A stretch of 64,000 nt of DNA from the NCBI RefSeq assembly GCF_033097485.1, contig NZ_AP028634.1, positions 434,001-498,000 of the forward strand, in the 5' to 3' direction. Position numbers and translations under genes: made by a program. The first letter of the stretch is position 1. Each line of letters starts with the position of its first letter. Source of the stretch: Pyrofollis japonicus (GTDB lineage Archaea; Thermoproteota; Thermoprotei_A; Sulfolobales; Pyrodictiaceae). Below, piece by piece: positions 1-7,850 of the stretch. The notes beneath the pieces are model-generated. The model did not search any database. It saw only the letters and a program-made list of their open reading frames with translations, and was not told the DNA's origin.

Positions 1-314
1 TGAACAATCTTTACTATCTTGCTTAGACCTATTACTTTCCCTCTAGGAAGATAAGCTACATGAGCTACGCCGAAGAATGGTAGTAAATGGTGTTCGCATA
101 AGCTAAAGAACCTAATGCCGCTGACTACAACAAGGTCGCTGCTTTCAGTAAACCATGCGTACTCCTCTTCAACATCGTATCCGCCGAGTATCTCCTCAAG
201 CATGTCGGCTACGCGTTGAGGGGTCTCCTTCAATCCTTCTCTATTTGGGTCCTCACCTATGGCTTCTAAAATCATCCTGACTGCATTTTTCACTTTCTCC
301 TTATCTATGTTCAT
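1..314 (-). CDS. folE: GTP cyclohydrolase I, C-terminus cut by window edge
   Basis: Converts GTP to 7,8-dihydroneopterin triphosphate, the first step towards pterins and 7-deazaguanines. The ATG at 314 opens [20 protein letters not shown], followed by the family block with [11 protein letters not shown] near residues 32-42 and the zinc-binding CEHH in [12 protein letters not shown] near residues 74-85. Only about 104 residues are inside the window; the rest, including the second zinc cysteine and substrate pocket, lies off the left edge. A TATA-like box lies about 40 bases upstream. The gene is divergent from pyrophosphatase. Many archaea use the type IB enzyme MptA instead; the CEHH context here is type IA. 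A QueD-family gene lies 12 kb away but is degenerate. Confidence 0.92.
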   Translation of the reverse strand, partial: MNIDKEKVKNAVRMILEAIGEDPNREGLKETPQRVADMLEEILGGYDVEEEYAWFTESSDLVVVSGIRFFSLCEHHLLPFFGVAHVAYLPRGKVIGLSKIVKIV

Positions 315-350
315 CCCAGCTACTCCCTGCCCCTAGCGCTGCTTACGCAG

Positions 351-361
351 AAATATTTAGT
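351..361 (-). promoter_or_regulatory. TATA box of folE
   Basis: On the minus strand the sequence reads TTAACTAAATATTT, a good archaeal BRE/TATA element about 37-47 bases before the folE ATG. It mirrors a near-identical box for the divergent pyrophosphatase gene 50 bases away. Position and composition only. Confidence 0.5.
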
Positions 362-399
362 TAACTGCTGTTAATGCGATACTTGCGGCGTCTTGATTA

Positions 400-412
400 C
401 TAAATATTTAAA
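400..412 (+). promoter_or_regulatory. TATA box of pyrophosphatase gene
   Basis: CTAAATATTTAAA is a strong archaeal TATA element. Its centre is about 27 bases before position 433, so the transcript should have a very short leader ahead of the TTG at 447 or the ATG at 456. Confidence 0.55.
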
Positions 413-446
413 TCCGAATGAGCTTGGCGATATACACTAGACATGG

Positions 447-989
447 TTGAGCAAAATGGCTTCGGTGCATGAGCGTATAGGACCTGGAGAAAAAGCCCCA
501 GATCTCGTAAACGTCTTAATAGAGATACCTATGGGGAGCAATATTAAATATGAATTTGACGAAGAAAAGGAAATAATTATAGTTGATAGATTCCTCTACA
601 CGGCGATGGTGTATCCATTCAATTATGGATTCATCCCGGGCACGCTTGAGGAAGACGGAGACCCAGTAGATGTCTTGGTCATATCCTCTATGCCTGTTCT
701 ACCGGGTACAATAATTGAAGCTAAACCTATTGGGATACTTGAGATGGAGGATGAAGAGGGCCCTGATAGCAAAATTATCGCGGTTCCTAAGGAAAAAGTT
801 GATCCTATATATGGCCGTATAAACGATGTGGATGAGCTTCCCGAAATAATTAAGTCAAAAATAAAGCACTTCTTTGAGCACTACAAGGAGCTTGAACCCG
901 GCAAATGGACAAGAGTGACTGGGTTCAAAGGAGCCGAGAACGCTAAGGAAAAAATAAGGCAGGCAATTGAACGATTTAAGAAAAAATAA
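447..989 (+). CDS. ppa: Inorganic pyrophosphatase
   Basis: Soluble family I pyrophosphatase that hydrolyses PPi to two phosphates and pulls biosynthetic reactions forward. The 180-residue product has the typical archaeal/bacterial length. Visible signatures are the KYEFDEE substrate segment, [19 protein letters not shown], and the metal-binding DGDPVDVLV block, followed by a conserved lysine/aspartate segment. The TTG at 447 gives [12 protein letters not shown]; the ATG at 456 (MASVHERIG) is equally plausible because the TATA box predicts a near-leaderless transcript. It stands alone and is divergent from folE. Confidence 0.95.
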   Translation: MSKMASVHERIGPGEKAPDLVNVLIEIPMGSNIKYEFDEEKEIIIVDRFLYTAMVYPFNYGFIPGTLEEDGDPVDVLVISSMPVLPGTIIEAKPIGILEMEDEEGPDSKIIAVPKEKVDPIYGRINDVDELPEIIKSKIKHFFEHYKELEPGKWTRVTGFKGAENAKEKIRQAIERFKKK

Positions 990-1114
990 ATTGCAAATAG
1001 GATACCGGCCTTAAGAGTAGCCAATACCATTATTTACCGCTGATGCATAGGTGAACGGCGGAGAACTTAGACAAGGCACGTAATGAATATTCGTTTTCCT
1101 ATTATCATTTTGCA

Positions 1115-1137
1115 ATAGATCATCATGTTGGATCTAT
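1115..1137. repeat. Inverted repeat upstream of the DUF89-like gene
   Basis: Perfect 7-base arms ATAGATC (1115-1121) and GATCTAT (1131-1137) flank a 9-base spacer and end 13 bases before the TTG start at 1151. It could be an operator or an mRNA hairpin masking the start. No function can be assigned from sequence. Confidence 0.4.
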
Positions 1138-1150
1138 GGTGTAAGAGGGT

Positions 1151-2146
1151 TTGAAGTTAACACCGACGTGTATAGCATGTACTCTGGCGAGAAGAGCAGC
1201 TGAAATCGAGACACTTAAGATAGATAATAGTAAAAAACTTGGTCTTTATCGTGACCTACTTGAAGCTGTTAGTTTGTACATTGGTCCTGACATAGAAGTC
1301 GTAGTTCTCGAATCCGTTGTATTTAGAAGGTTTAAAACACTTCTAGGTGGCAAAAACATCTATGACAATATTATCGAGTCTAAGCTTCCTACGGCACTAA
1401 CTAGAGCGCGCGAGATCAGGGGCATGTTGAACAATAAGGGTCTTGAAGAGAAGTTAAGGCTCTCAATGTATGCTGCTGCATTAGCTTCCGGGTATACTCC
1501 TCTTGAGGTAAACGAGAAGATTCTGGACGAACCTCCTGGGCCTGCTGATCTAGCGCTTATCGGCTCGAGCATCAAAGTCGGCAAGGATGATACAGAGAAA
1601 GTTATTGGCTTCTTGAAAGACTTGAGTAGTAAGGGCGGTAAGGTAATATATCTATTTGGCTCCATATTTGAATTGCCCTATGATACTATAGTCGTTGAAA
1701 TTCTTAGTGAAGAGCTAGGCTTAAGCGTCGCTGGGGTTGTGAGGAGTTCACGGTATCGAGACTATGTAGTAGCTAATGACTTAGAGGTGCATGGTACAGC
1801 GAATTATCTTGACGAGGTTATTGATTTAGGTAATGATGCTTTAACAGTTACAAAAGAGGAGCATCCGCATATATATGACCAACTTAATGAGGCCGATCTC
1901 GTCCTCATTAAAGGCGTTGAACAAACGATATATTTCCATAATAATCCCTTAAGTGCTCCCTATGTTTACATGTTTATGGCTCCATGCATCATTGTCTCTA
2001 AGGCGCTTAATATTCCCATACGTAGCCTCAATATATACGCAGGCAATATGGATCAGAGTCAGGATAGGACCTCGTCATCCATGCCAAAGGGATGTCAGCC
2101 GGGGTTCTTTCACTCATCCGTAGATATGGATCCAATCCTACTCTGA
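1151..2146 (+). CDS. DUF89/ARMT1-like protein
   Basis: Resembles the archaeal branch of the DUF89 family, metal-dependent phosphatases thought to destroy damaged phosphometabolites. The N-terminus has the CIACTLARR cysteine pair (residues 8 and 11) typical of archaeal members. The central part has a YLFGSIFELPYDTIVVEIL segment, and the C-terminal third has ADLVLIKGVEQT, which sits where the family has a K-G-x-G/N-x-E motif. That motif is altered here, so activity is uncertain. The start is the TTG at 1151, directly after a hairpin and a GAGGG element. It is a single gene with a radical SAM pair 140 bases downstream. The family call is moderate and the substrate unknown. Confidence 0.6.
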   Translation: MKLTPTCIACTLARRAAEIETLKIDNSKKLGLYRDLLEAVSLYIGPDIEVVVLESVVFRRFKTLLGGKNIYDNIIESKLPTALTRAREIRGMLNNKGLEEKLRLSMYAAALASGYTPLEVNEKILDEPPGPADLALIGSSIKVGKDDTEKVIGFLKDLSSKGGKVIYLFGSIFELPYDTIVVEILSEELGLSVAGVVRSSRYRDYVVANDLEVHGTANYLDEVIDLGNDALTVTKEEHPHIYDQLNEADLVLIKGVEQTIYFHNNPLSAPYVYMFMAPCIIVSKALNIPIRSLNIYAGNMDQSQDRTSSSMPKGCQPGFFHSSVDMDPILL

Positions 2147-2282
2147 ACTACGATTACTGTGTTTATATTAATAGTGCTGGGAGGGGAGAGAATAAATATG
2201 CACGATCTTAGAGTTACAATCCTCTTACAGCACGATTTCAAATACTGATCCTAGGTAGAATTGCCAAGGATGCGGTGTCAAA

Positions 2283-3068
2283 ATGTGTCCTCATTGTGCT
2301 ACCAGTAGCGGAGAATTTAAACTAAAAGGTTTTGACCCTGTAAGGCTCGGTCTGCGTTTAGAGCAGCTCGTGCAAAAGAACTCCTCAAGGAAGTATTATC
2401 GCTTTCGTGCAACGCGCTTCTACGGAGGAATAGCGACCGGCGATGTTGTGGGCTGTAATCTTAGGTGTATTTTTTGTTGGAGCGGACGTGCACGTGATGA
2501 CCCACGGCTCGGCTTCTTTGTTGACCCGGAGCAAGCATTCAACAAGCTTCACAGAATTGCTTCGCAGCATAAATATAGGTATATAAGGCTCTCATATGGT
2601 GAGCCAACAATAGGGTGGAGGCATCTAGTTAGTCTCCTAGACCTAGTAGAGAGCAGCAACTACATCTTCATACTCGAGACAAATGGCATACTTCTTGGTG
2701 CTTTTAAGGAACGAGCCCGCGATTTGTCGAGATACACTAGACTCCATGTGCGAGTTTCTATAAAGGCGTGTAGCCCTGAACTCTTTGCAAAGCTCACTCT
2801 CGCAAAGCCTGAAGGTCTTGAATACCAGCTTGCAGCTGTGAATAATCTTGCTGACTACAACGTTAGCTTTCACGTGGCGCTTTTTCTTTCATACGGGGAC
2901 GATAAATGCTGGCAAAACCTAGTTAATAGGCTTATAGAAATAGTAGGGCCAAGAATAGTTGATAACATCGAGCCCGAGTACCTAGTACTTTACCCTAATA
3001 CAAAGCGAAGGCTCAAATTCTACGAGAAGATACTAGGTATAAAGCCTAGGATTGTTTATGAGCCTTAA
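2283..3068 (+). CDS. Radical SAM protein
   Basis: A 261-residue radical SAM enzyme. The cluster motif CNLRCIFCW (C-x3-C-x2-C) lies near residues 59-66 and binds the [4Fe-4S] cluster that cleaves S-adenosylmethionine. The glycine-rich SAM-binding stretch SYGEPTIG and the strand ETNGILLG follow in the right order. An extra N-terminal CPHC pair (residues 2-5) may hold a second metal. It looks closest to PflA-like archaeal proteins. It lacks the short core expected of QueE, so I do not assign 7-carboxy-deazaguanine synthesis. Its stop overlaps the start of the next small gene by 11 bases, implying co-translation. Confidence 0.75.
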   Translation: MCPHCATSSGEFKLKGFDPVRLGLRLEQLVQKNSSRKYYRFRATRFYGGIATGDVVGCNLRCIFCWSGRARDDPRLGFFVDPEQAFNKLHRIASQHKYRYIRLSYGEPTIGWRHLVSLLDLVESSNYIFILETNGILLGAFKERARDLSRYTRLHVRVSIKACSPELFAKLTLAKPEGLEYQLAAVNNLADYNVSFHVALFLSYGDDKCWQNLVNRLIEIVGPRIVDNIEPEYLVLYPNTKRRLKFYEKILGIKPRIVYEP

Positions 3069-3450
3069 GGGTGATTCTGTGGGCGGCCTAAGAATAGATT
3101 TAGATATCGTGAATAAGCCATTGACAAGCCCCCACCTGGAGCTTGTTCTCAAGGATCCGGTTGAATTAATGATTAGACTCTCTTGTATATTATGCTATAC
3201 TTCCACTAATCGCTTCAATGCCTTGAGCGAGGACGCTCTTCGCTTCATGAATCATCTACTTCTAGATTTGTACTCCGCGGTAAACGTGTACTCGGATATT
3301 ATTGTCGAGGACAGACGCATTGGGAGGAGTATCTGTCCTATAGTGCGAGGCATTCATTGCAGTAGCATCGAGCTGGCAAATAATAAGGATCTAAAGCTTA
3401 ACGTTAAATGCAACAATTTGGAATATTCTTGTACCGTAAAAAGCAGCTAG
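3058..3450 (+). CDS. Hypothetical protein coupled to the radical SAM gene
   Basis: Not recognised. The ATG at 3058 lies inside the end of the radical SAM gene (11-base overlap), giving 130 residues starting MSLKGDSVGG. It contains several cysteines (SCILC in the middle, then CPIVRG, HCSS and KCNN further on) that could bind metal. It has no membrane segment. The coupling suggests it is a partner or substrate of the radical SAM enzyme; that is inference. A TTG at 3052 in the same frame is possible but less likely. Confidence 0.6.
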   Translation: MSLKGDSVGGLRIDLDIVNKPLTSPHLELVLKDPVELMIRLSCILCYTSTNRFNALSEDALRFMNHLLLDLYSAVNVYSDIIVEDRRIGRSICPIVRGIHCSSIELANNKDLKLNVKCNNLEYSCTVKSS

Positions 3451-3456
3451 AGTCGA

Positions 3457-3516
3457 AAATCAGCAAGGTGGGCGCAGTCATCGTTCCTTCTCCTATGTGC
3501 GTAACCTCATCATTTC
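3457..3516 (-). ncRNA. C/D box guide sRNA candidate
   Basis: On the minus strand a perfect C box ATGATGA (3513-3507) is followed by a 22-base segment, a C'-like ACGATGA (3484-3478), the 14-base guide CTGCGCCCACCTTG, and a perfect D box CTGA (3463-3460). C to D spans 54 bases, the usual size of archaeal C/D sRNAs. The expected D' box is degenerate (AGGA-like). Short complementary flanks could close the kink-turn stem. A TATA-like AGTAAATTAAACACG lies about 30 bases upstream (around 3540-3555). By the D+5 rule the D guide would direct 2'-O-methylation of a G in a target reading CAAGGTGGGCGCAG. The target was not identified. Confidence 0.55.
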
Positions 3517-3761
3517 ATTCAAAAGCACGTATTTGTATTCGCGTGTTTAATTTACTATAGTTATGTTGGGTCGGTGCTGCGCGGCTCTTCATTATATTTC
3601 CGACCTTTCGAGCCTCGTCATCCCCGATTCTTCTAGTATATCGACTACGCTATTTGTTACACGTTAATTAACATATGTTTATTATAGCGTTGTTCCCCCT
3701 CTTGGATAATACCTTAATGCTATGAGGCGTGTATGTATTACTTCTATAGTGGCGTATTACG

Positions 3762-4892
3762 ATGGGCGGTTTCAAGCTTATTCTTGGGACGCCAATCCAA
3801 GCTGTTCCCCGTCCATGGCTCCATCTTCCGATTGAGGGGGTAATGGTCAATGCCTATGAAATACTCAACTATGGATTAAGCAAGGTCCGCGGAAGAGGGT
3901 TACGTAAACTTCTCGGATTGGATAAGACAGATATTGAACTATGGATAGACAGCGGCGGCTACCAATTCTTATCAAGGGGGGTGAACCCAGGAGTAGATAA
4001 AATAGCTAAGGTGTATAGAGAAGTTGACGCAGACTTCTATATAGGTCTCGATTTCCCGCCAGGCCCCCGAGATGACAGTCGTACTCGGGCGATGAAAATA
4101 GCAAAAACTGTGTCAAGCTTTATGAGCTTGAAGAACATGTTAAGAGGTCTCGTTGAAGAAGGTAGGCTTATTCCCGTATTTCACATGGCTGTTGGGGAGT
4201 CGCTAAGGCTCCAGCTACGCATATATGAATCACATAGCATAACGGCAGCGGTTGGCGGCCTCATTCCTCACATTATGCAGCTCTCGGGTAAAGGTTCTAG
4301 GCTAAAAGCCGTCATTTTTCTCATGCTTTTACGGAAGCTCTGGAGAGGAAAGCTTCATGCATTAGGCTTAGCATCTGCTGCCATGATTCCGCTACTGAAG
4401 GCTATCGGCATTGATAGTGGGGATACACAGACATGGAGACATAAAGCCGCTTACGGGAAAATAATTATCCCCTCTATGGGTGAAAGGCATATCAGTGGAC
4501 GTAGGGTTCGGTTTGGTCCTGCTGTATTGAAGCCTAATGAACTCCCGGTTTTCGAGCATTATGTTAAGAAAGTCTCAAGTATCCTCGGCACCGAGATTTC
4601 ACCAATGCTTCTTTCGCAGAACTTTGAGGCACGTGCACTCTTTAATGCCTACGTTCTCTTAGAAATGGCAAATAATGGCGCGGTTTATAGAGGTCCTAGT
4701 AAGGCCTTCTTGAAGCTATTTGAGAGGATAGAGCAGTTCAAGAAGATGAGCGCTAGTGAGCTTGAATCTGAGCTGGCAAAACTGCTTGCTCTACAAGAGG
4801 AGCTTGTTAACGAGTATCGTACGGTGAAAACAGTTAGCGATGTAAGTACTGGCGTTCTTAGTGCGGAGATAGAGGCTCGTAGCCAAACGTAG
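3762..4892 (+). CDS. TGT-superfamily protein lacking the zinc site
   Basis: Homologous to tRNA-guanine transglycosylases, which swap guanine for 7-deazaguanine bases. The base-pocket motif DSGGYQF is at residues 63-69, ADFYIGLDFPPGP follows near 90-102, and GIDSGDTQTW near 216-225 sits where TGTs carry the nucleophilic aspartate block. The 376-residue protein contains no cysteine at all, so the C-x-C-x2-C...H zinc site of canonical TGT is absent. There is no PUA domain; the last 60 residues are helical and charged. It could act on tRNA, on DNA (as DpdA paralogues do), or be non-catalytic. The ATG at 3762 follows a clean gap. Confidence 0.7.
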   Translation: MGGFKLILGTPIQAVPRPWLHLPIEGVMVNAYEILNYGLSKVRGRGLRKLLGLDKTDIELWIDSGGYQFLSRGVNPGVDKIAKVYREVDADFYIGLDFPPGPRDDSRTRAMKIAKTVSSFMSLKNMLRGLVEEGRLIPVFHMAVGESLRLQLRIYESHSITAAVGGLIPHIMQLSGKGSRLKAVIFLMLLRKLWRGKLHALGLASAAMIPLLKAIGIDSGDTQTWRHKAAYGKIIIPSMGERHISGRRVRFGPAVLKPNELPVFEHYVKKVSSILGTEISPMLLSQNFEARALFNAYVLLEMANNGAVYRGPSKAFLKLFERIEQFKKMSASELESELAKLLALQEELVNEYRTVKTVSDVSTGVLSAEIEARSQT

Positions 4893-4967
4893 CCGCATAG
4901 ACTTGTTAGTACAGCTTAAGCCGAGTCATCATTATTATTTGTGCTAATTTAATTTGGGAAGCTTTTT

Positions 4968-4986
4968 GTTTCTCTATACGAGAAAC
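4968..4986. promoter_or_regulatory. 19-bp palindrome upstream of feoB
   Basis: GTTTCTC-TATAC-GAGAAAC is a perfect 7+7 palindrome with a 5-base spacer, about 45 bases upstream of the TATA-like TGTTTATAATG (5028-5038) that precedes feoB. The 19-base span matches the length of DtxR/IdeR-type metal-regulator boxes, but the sequence is not their consensus. Candidate iron-responsive operator. Confidence 0.45.
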
Positions 4987-5072
4987 TAGTTCTATAGCGT
5001 AATAGCTTTGATAACTCAATTACGAGTGTTTATAATGCCGACTTGCCTGCTCATATTACCGGTGAATAATAG

Positions 5073-7232
5073 GTGCCAGGCACGCACACGCTACGACGCG
5101 GAAGCTGTGACTACATAGTAGCATTGCTCGGCGCACCTAATACTGGCAAGACTACGCTATTTAACGTACTAACAGGTTCAAGCGAATTTGTCGCCAACTG
5201 GCCCGGCGTAACTGTAGCTGTAAAAACAGCAGTCCTACGGCTTAATAACAAACGATACTGTATTATCGACTTGCCTGGCACATATTCAATTCTAGGCGAT
5301 ACTGCTGAGGAACGAGTTACACGGGACTTTCTATTCAAAAACCAAGTTGACGCCATAATTGTACTTGCAGATGCAACGAACCTTGAAAGGGGCTTATACC
5401 TTCCTCTCGAAGTCATGCAGATATTTGACAACGTCATCATAGTGCTAACAAAGGGCGATGAAGCAGAGAAGAAGGGGTTGCAAATAGATGTTGAAGGGCT
5501 TAGCAAGGAGCTAGGCGTGCCAGTGGTCCTTGTAAGCGCTCTTGAGGGATGGGGTATCAACGAGATCTTACAGACACTGCAGCAGCTTATTGAACAAAAG
5601 GCATTGAAACCAAGCCCCAAGCGAGTTAGAATTCCTAGCATCGAAGAACCACTTAACAAGATAGTGTCACTCTTAAGACAAGAGGGGATTAGCGAAAAAC
5701 GTGCAAAATGGATTGCATTAGCGCTACTTCGCGGTTATGAATGGCCCTATGACTTCCTCAGAAGTGAGCTAGGAAAACGTGCTGAGAAAATAATATCTGA
5801 GTTAAGGAGAATAGTCAAAGAGGTTGAAGCAAAGGGCGTAGACCTCTCGATAGAGATTCCGAAGGCATTGTTCGATGAAGCCTCAAGGCTGTATGAATCC
5901 TATGTACGAGCTAGTGAGTATGCAGCAGAGGTTGTGCCTCAGATATCGCTGCTTGACCGTCTTCTCCTAAACCCAGTTACGGGACCAATAATCAGCGCCT
6001 TAGCCTCAATAGCAATAATCTTTACAGCATATTTAATTGCAACGGGTTCGCCCCTAGATATACTCCTAGACTATCTAGGCTTTCATAAGGCAGCTGAAAT
6101 TGTCTCTGAGTATAATCTGGTTAATCTCGTAGCGATGTTCATGGACTGGATCGCCTCGCTAGTGGAATCGAATATTAGTAACCCAATAATTGAGCGCATG
6201 CTGGGCGAGGGCCTACTCTCCTCAAGCTATGGTGTTGGATTAGTGGTTAGTTTTCTCCCGCTAGTAGCAGTGATGATGCTGATACTGGGCCTACTTGAGG
6301 ATTCTGGTATACTTGCACGACTCGCGGTAGGATTTGACCCTATATTTAGACGGTTTGGCGTTAGTGGAAAAGCCTTATTCCCCATGCTCGTCAGCTTTGG
6401 ATGCAATGTGCCGGGCGTCTTGTCAACAAGGATAATGGAAGGCGAGGAGGAAAGGCGTGCAGTGATGTTTGCACTGCCCTTTATCCCGTGCCAGGCAAGG
6501 CTGGTGGTAATCCTAGCATTCGCGCATGTGTATTTCAGTAATCCCCTAGAAAGGGCGCTGGCTGTATTCATAGCATATGCTGTTCCGATAGCGGCTTTCC
6601 TTTTAACAATAAAGTTGTTTGCGGTCATGAAGGGGGTAGAGCCGTTTGAAATAGCATTGGAGCTTCCGCCAGTAAAGAGGCCGTCCATAAAAGTTGCATG
6701 GTGGTTTACATGGGACAAGATAAAGCATTTCTTAGTAAGGGCTGGAACAATAATAGCCGTAGCAAGTATTATACTATGGGTATTGGCAAACTACGGGCCA
6801 AACGGCTACCTACACTACTCCGATCAAGAATATGATCCGTCTAAGAGTTATGCTGCAAGCATTGGTCGTGCAATGGCGCCATATGTTGAGCTAATGATAG
6901 GTACAAATGAGAGCCTTGCTTGGAGAATAGGCTTCGGCTTGCTAGGGGGATTCCTAGCTAAGGAGGTATTCCTTGACTCATTAGCAGCGGTTTCACCTGC
7001 AAGCATAGATAACGAAGAAGAGTTTGCAACGCTTAAGGCATATCCACTTGAGGCTTGGCAGGCACTGGCATTGTTGCTTGCAGTAACGCTTTACGTGCCA
7101 TGTGTTGCTACAATGGGTGCAATTTACTCTGAGAGCCGCAGTATAAAGTTCACAACGGCAGTGATAGCATACGACTTGGTAATAGCGACACTGGCAGCCC
7201 TACTGGTCAGAGCAATAGCTCTACTAATCTAG
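5073..7232 (+). CDS. feoB: Ferrous iron transporter FeoB
   Basis: Membrane Fe2+ uptake protein with a cytosolic G domain. The P-loop GAPNTGKTT is at residues 20-28, switch II is DLPGTYS near 66-72, the G4 position reads TKGD instead of the usual N-x-x-D, and G5 is VSA. A helical linker (about 170-290) leads to two Gate domains with many hydrophobic segments; the second carries the conserved FGCNVPG and PFIPCQARL motifs. The start is GTG at 5073. At 719 residues it is full length. No feoA gene adjoins it, so FeoA is either absent or elsewhere. A palindrome upstream may be the iron operator. Confidence 0.95.
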   Translation: MPGTHTLRRGSCDYIVALLGAPNTGKTTLFNVLTGSSEFVANWPGVTVAVKTAVLRLNNKRYCIIDLPGTYSILGDTAEERVTRDFLFKNQVDAIIVLADATNLERGLYLPLEVMQIFDNVIIVLTKGDEAEKKGLQIDVEGLSKELGVPVVLVSALEGWGINEILQTLQQLIEQKALKPSPKRVRIPSIEEPLNKIVSLLRQEGISEKRAKWIALALLRGYEWPYDFLRSELGKRAEKIISELRRIVKEVEAKGVDLSIEIPKALFDEASRLYESYVRASEYAAEVVPQISLLDRLLLNPVTGPIISALASIAIIFTAYLIATGSPLDILLDYLGFHKAAEIVSEYNLVNLVAMFMDWIASLVESNISNPIIERMLGEGLLSSSYGVGLVVSFLPLVAVMMLILGLLEDSGILARLAVGFDPIFRRFGVSGKALFPMLVSFGCNVPGVLSTRIMEGEEERRAVMFALPFIPCQARLVVILAFAHVYFSNPLERALAVFIAYAVPIAAFLLTIKLFAVMKGVEPFEIALELPPVKRPSIKVAWWFTWDKIKHFLVRAGTIIAVASIILWVLANYGPNGYLHYSDQEYDPSKSYAASIGRAMAPYVELMIGTNESLAWRIGFGLLGGFLAKEVFLDSLAAVSPASIDNEEEFATLKAYPLEAWQALALLLAVTLYVPCVATMGAIYSESRSIKFTTAVIAYDLVIATLAALLVRAIALLI

Positions 7233-7246
7233 TGCTTTTGCCGTCT

Positions 7247-7732
7247 TTATGCAACGACAACTTGATTTCCTCCTTTTCGTTTGATCTTTCTCAGCAATTC
7301 ATGAGCTCTCTTTCTCCCAGGTGTGCCGTAATAGGCTTCATGCTGGTTCGCTGGTTTTGCAACTACATAGTCTTTTACAGCCACGATTGTTACTCGAACA
7401 CCGACCTTGTTCAGCTCTTCTTTAATGCGTAAAAGGTCTCTTTCTACTTCTTCGGGCTCAACATATGGTATCTCAATGACTGCTTCTTCGGTTCCTCGTT
7501 CCTCGTCTAACCCATATACTATTACTCCTTGCCATTTTCTGACGAATTCTTCAACAAGCATAGTTAAAAGACCGGTTGCGGGATTAGGTTTATACTCGCT
7601 CCACCCTTTCTCTCTGACTAATTCGCTGAACTTGTCCAAATCAATTGCAATAATGGTGCCCTCGACAAGATGAGAAGACATATAAGTGTCTTCTATGTTC
7701 TTATGCCTTTTTCCCGAAGTCAAGTTACTCAC
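7247..7732 (-). CDS. Small palm-like protein, function unknown
   Basis: Not firmly recognised. The 161-residue frame begins with a GTG at 7732; the ATG at 7681 (MSSHLVEG) is an alternative that removes a poorly ordered N-terminus. The core runs GTIIAIDLDKF, a helix, GVIVYGLDE, a strand, VRVTIVAVKDYV, and ends GRKRAHELLRKIKRKGGNQ plus a V-rich strand. That order and the terminal A-x-x-L-L-x-x-x-K-x-x-G-G-N pattern resemble the palm/GGDEF nucleotidyl cyclase fold. The GGDEF signature itself is absent. It is convergent with feoB, 14 bases apart. Confidence 0.5.
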   Translation of the reverse strand: MSNLTSGKRHKNIEDTYMSSHLVEGTIIAIDLDKFSELVREKGWSEYKPNPATGLLTMLVEEFVRKWQGVIVYGLDEERGTEEAVIEIPYVEPEEVERDLLRIKEELNKVGVRVTIVAVKDYVVAKPANQHEAYYGTPGRKRAHELLRKIKRKGGNQVVVA

Positions 7733-7850
7733 GCTTTCTGTCCAGTAGTGTTATTGTATTTTCCCCCACTAATTTCTAAACAGTAAACGATTGTGTTAAA
7801 AACTCTATCCATGACTATACTCTACTTGGACAAAACCGAGGTGCGCCTTC

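Noticed and set aside
2283-3068. Radical SAM gene considered as QueE (7-carboxy-7-deazaguanine synthase)
   Set aside because: The cluster motif context and the 261-residue length do not match QueE, and no queC or intact queD adjoins.
4893-4940. Perfect C box ATGATGA (minus strand, near 4926-4933)
   Set aside because: No D box CTGA or C' box within 60 bases; a single C box is not enough for a C/D sRNA.
7232-7432. 66-residue frame directly after feoB
   Set aside because: It lies antisense within the convergent palm-like gene and has no codon signal of its own.
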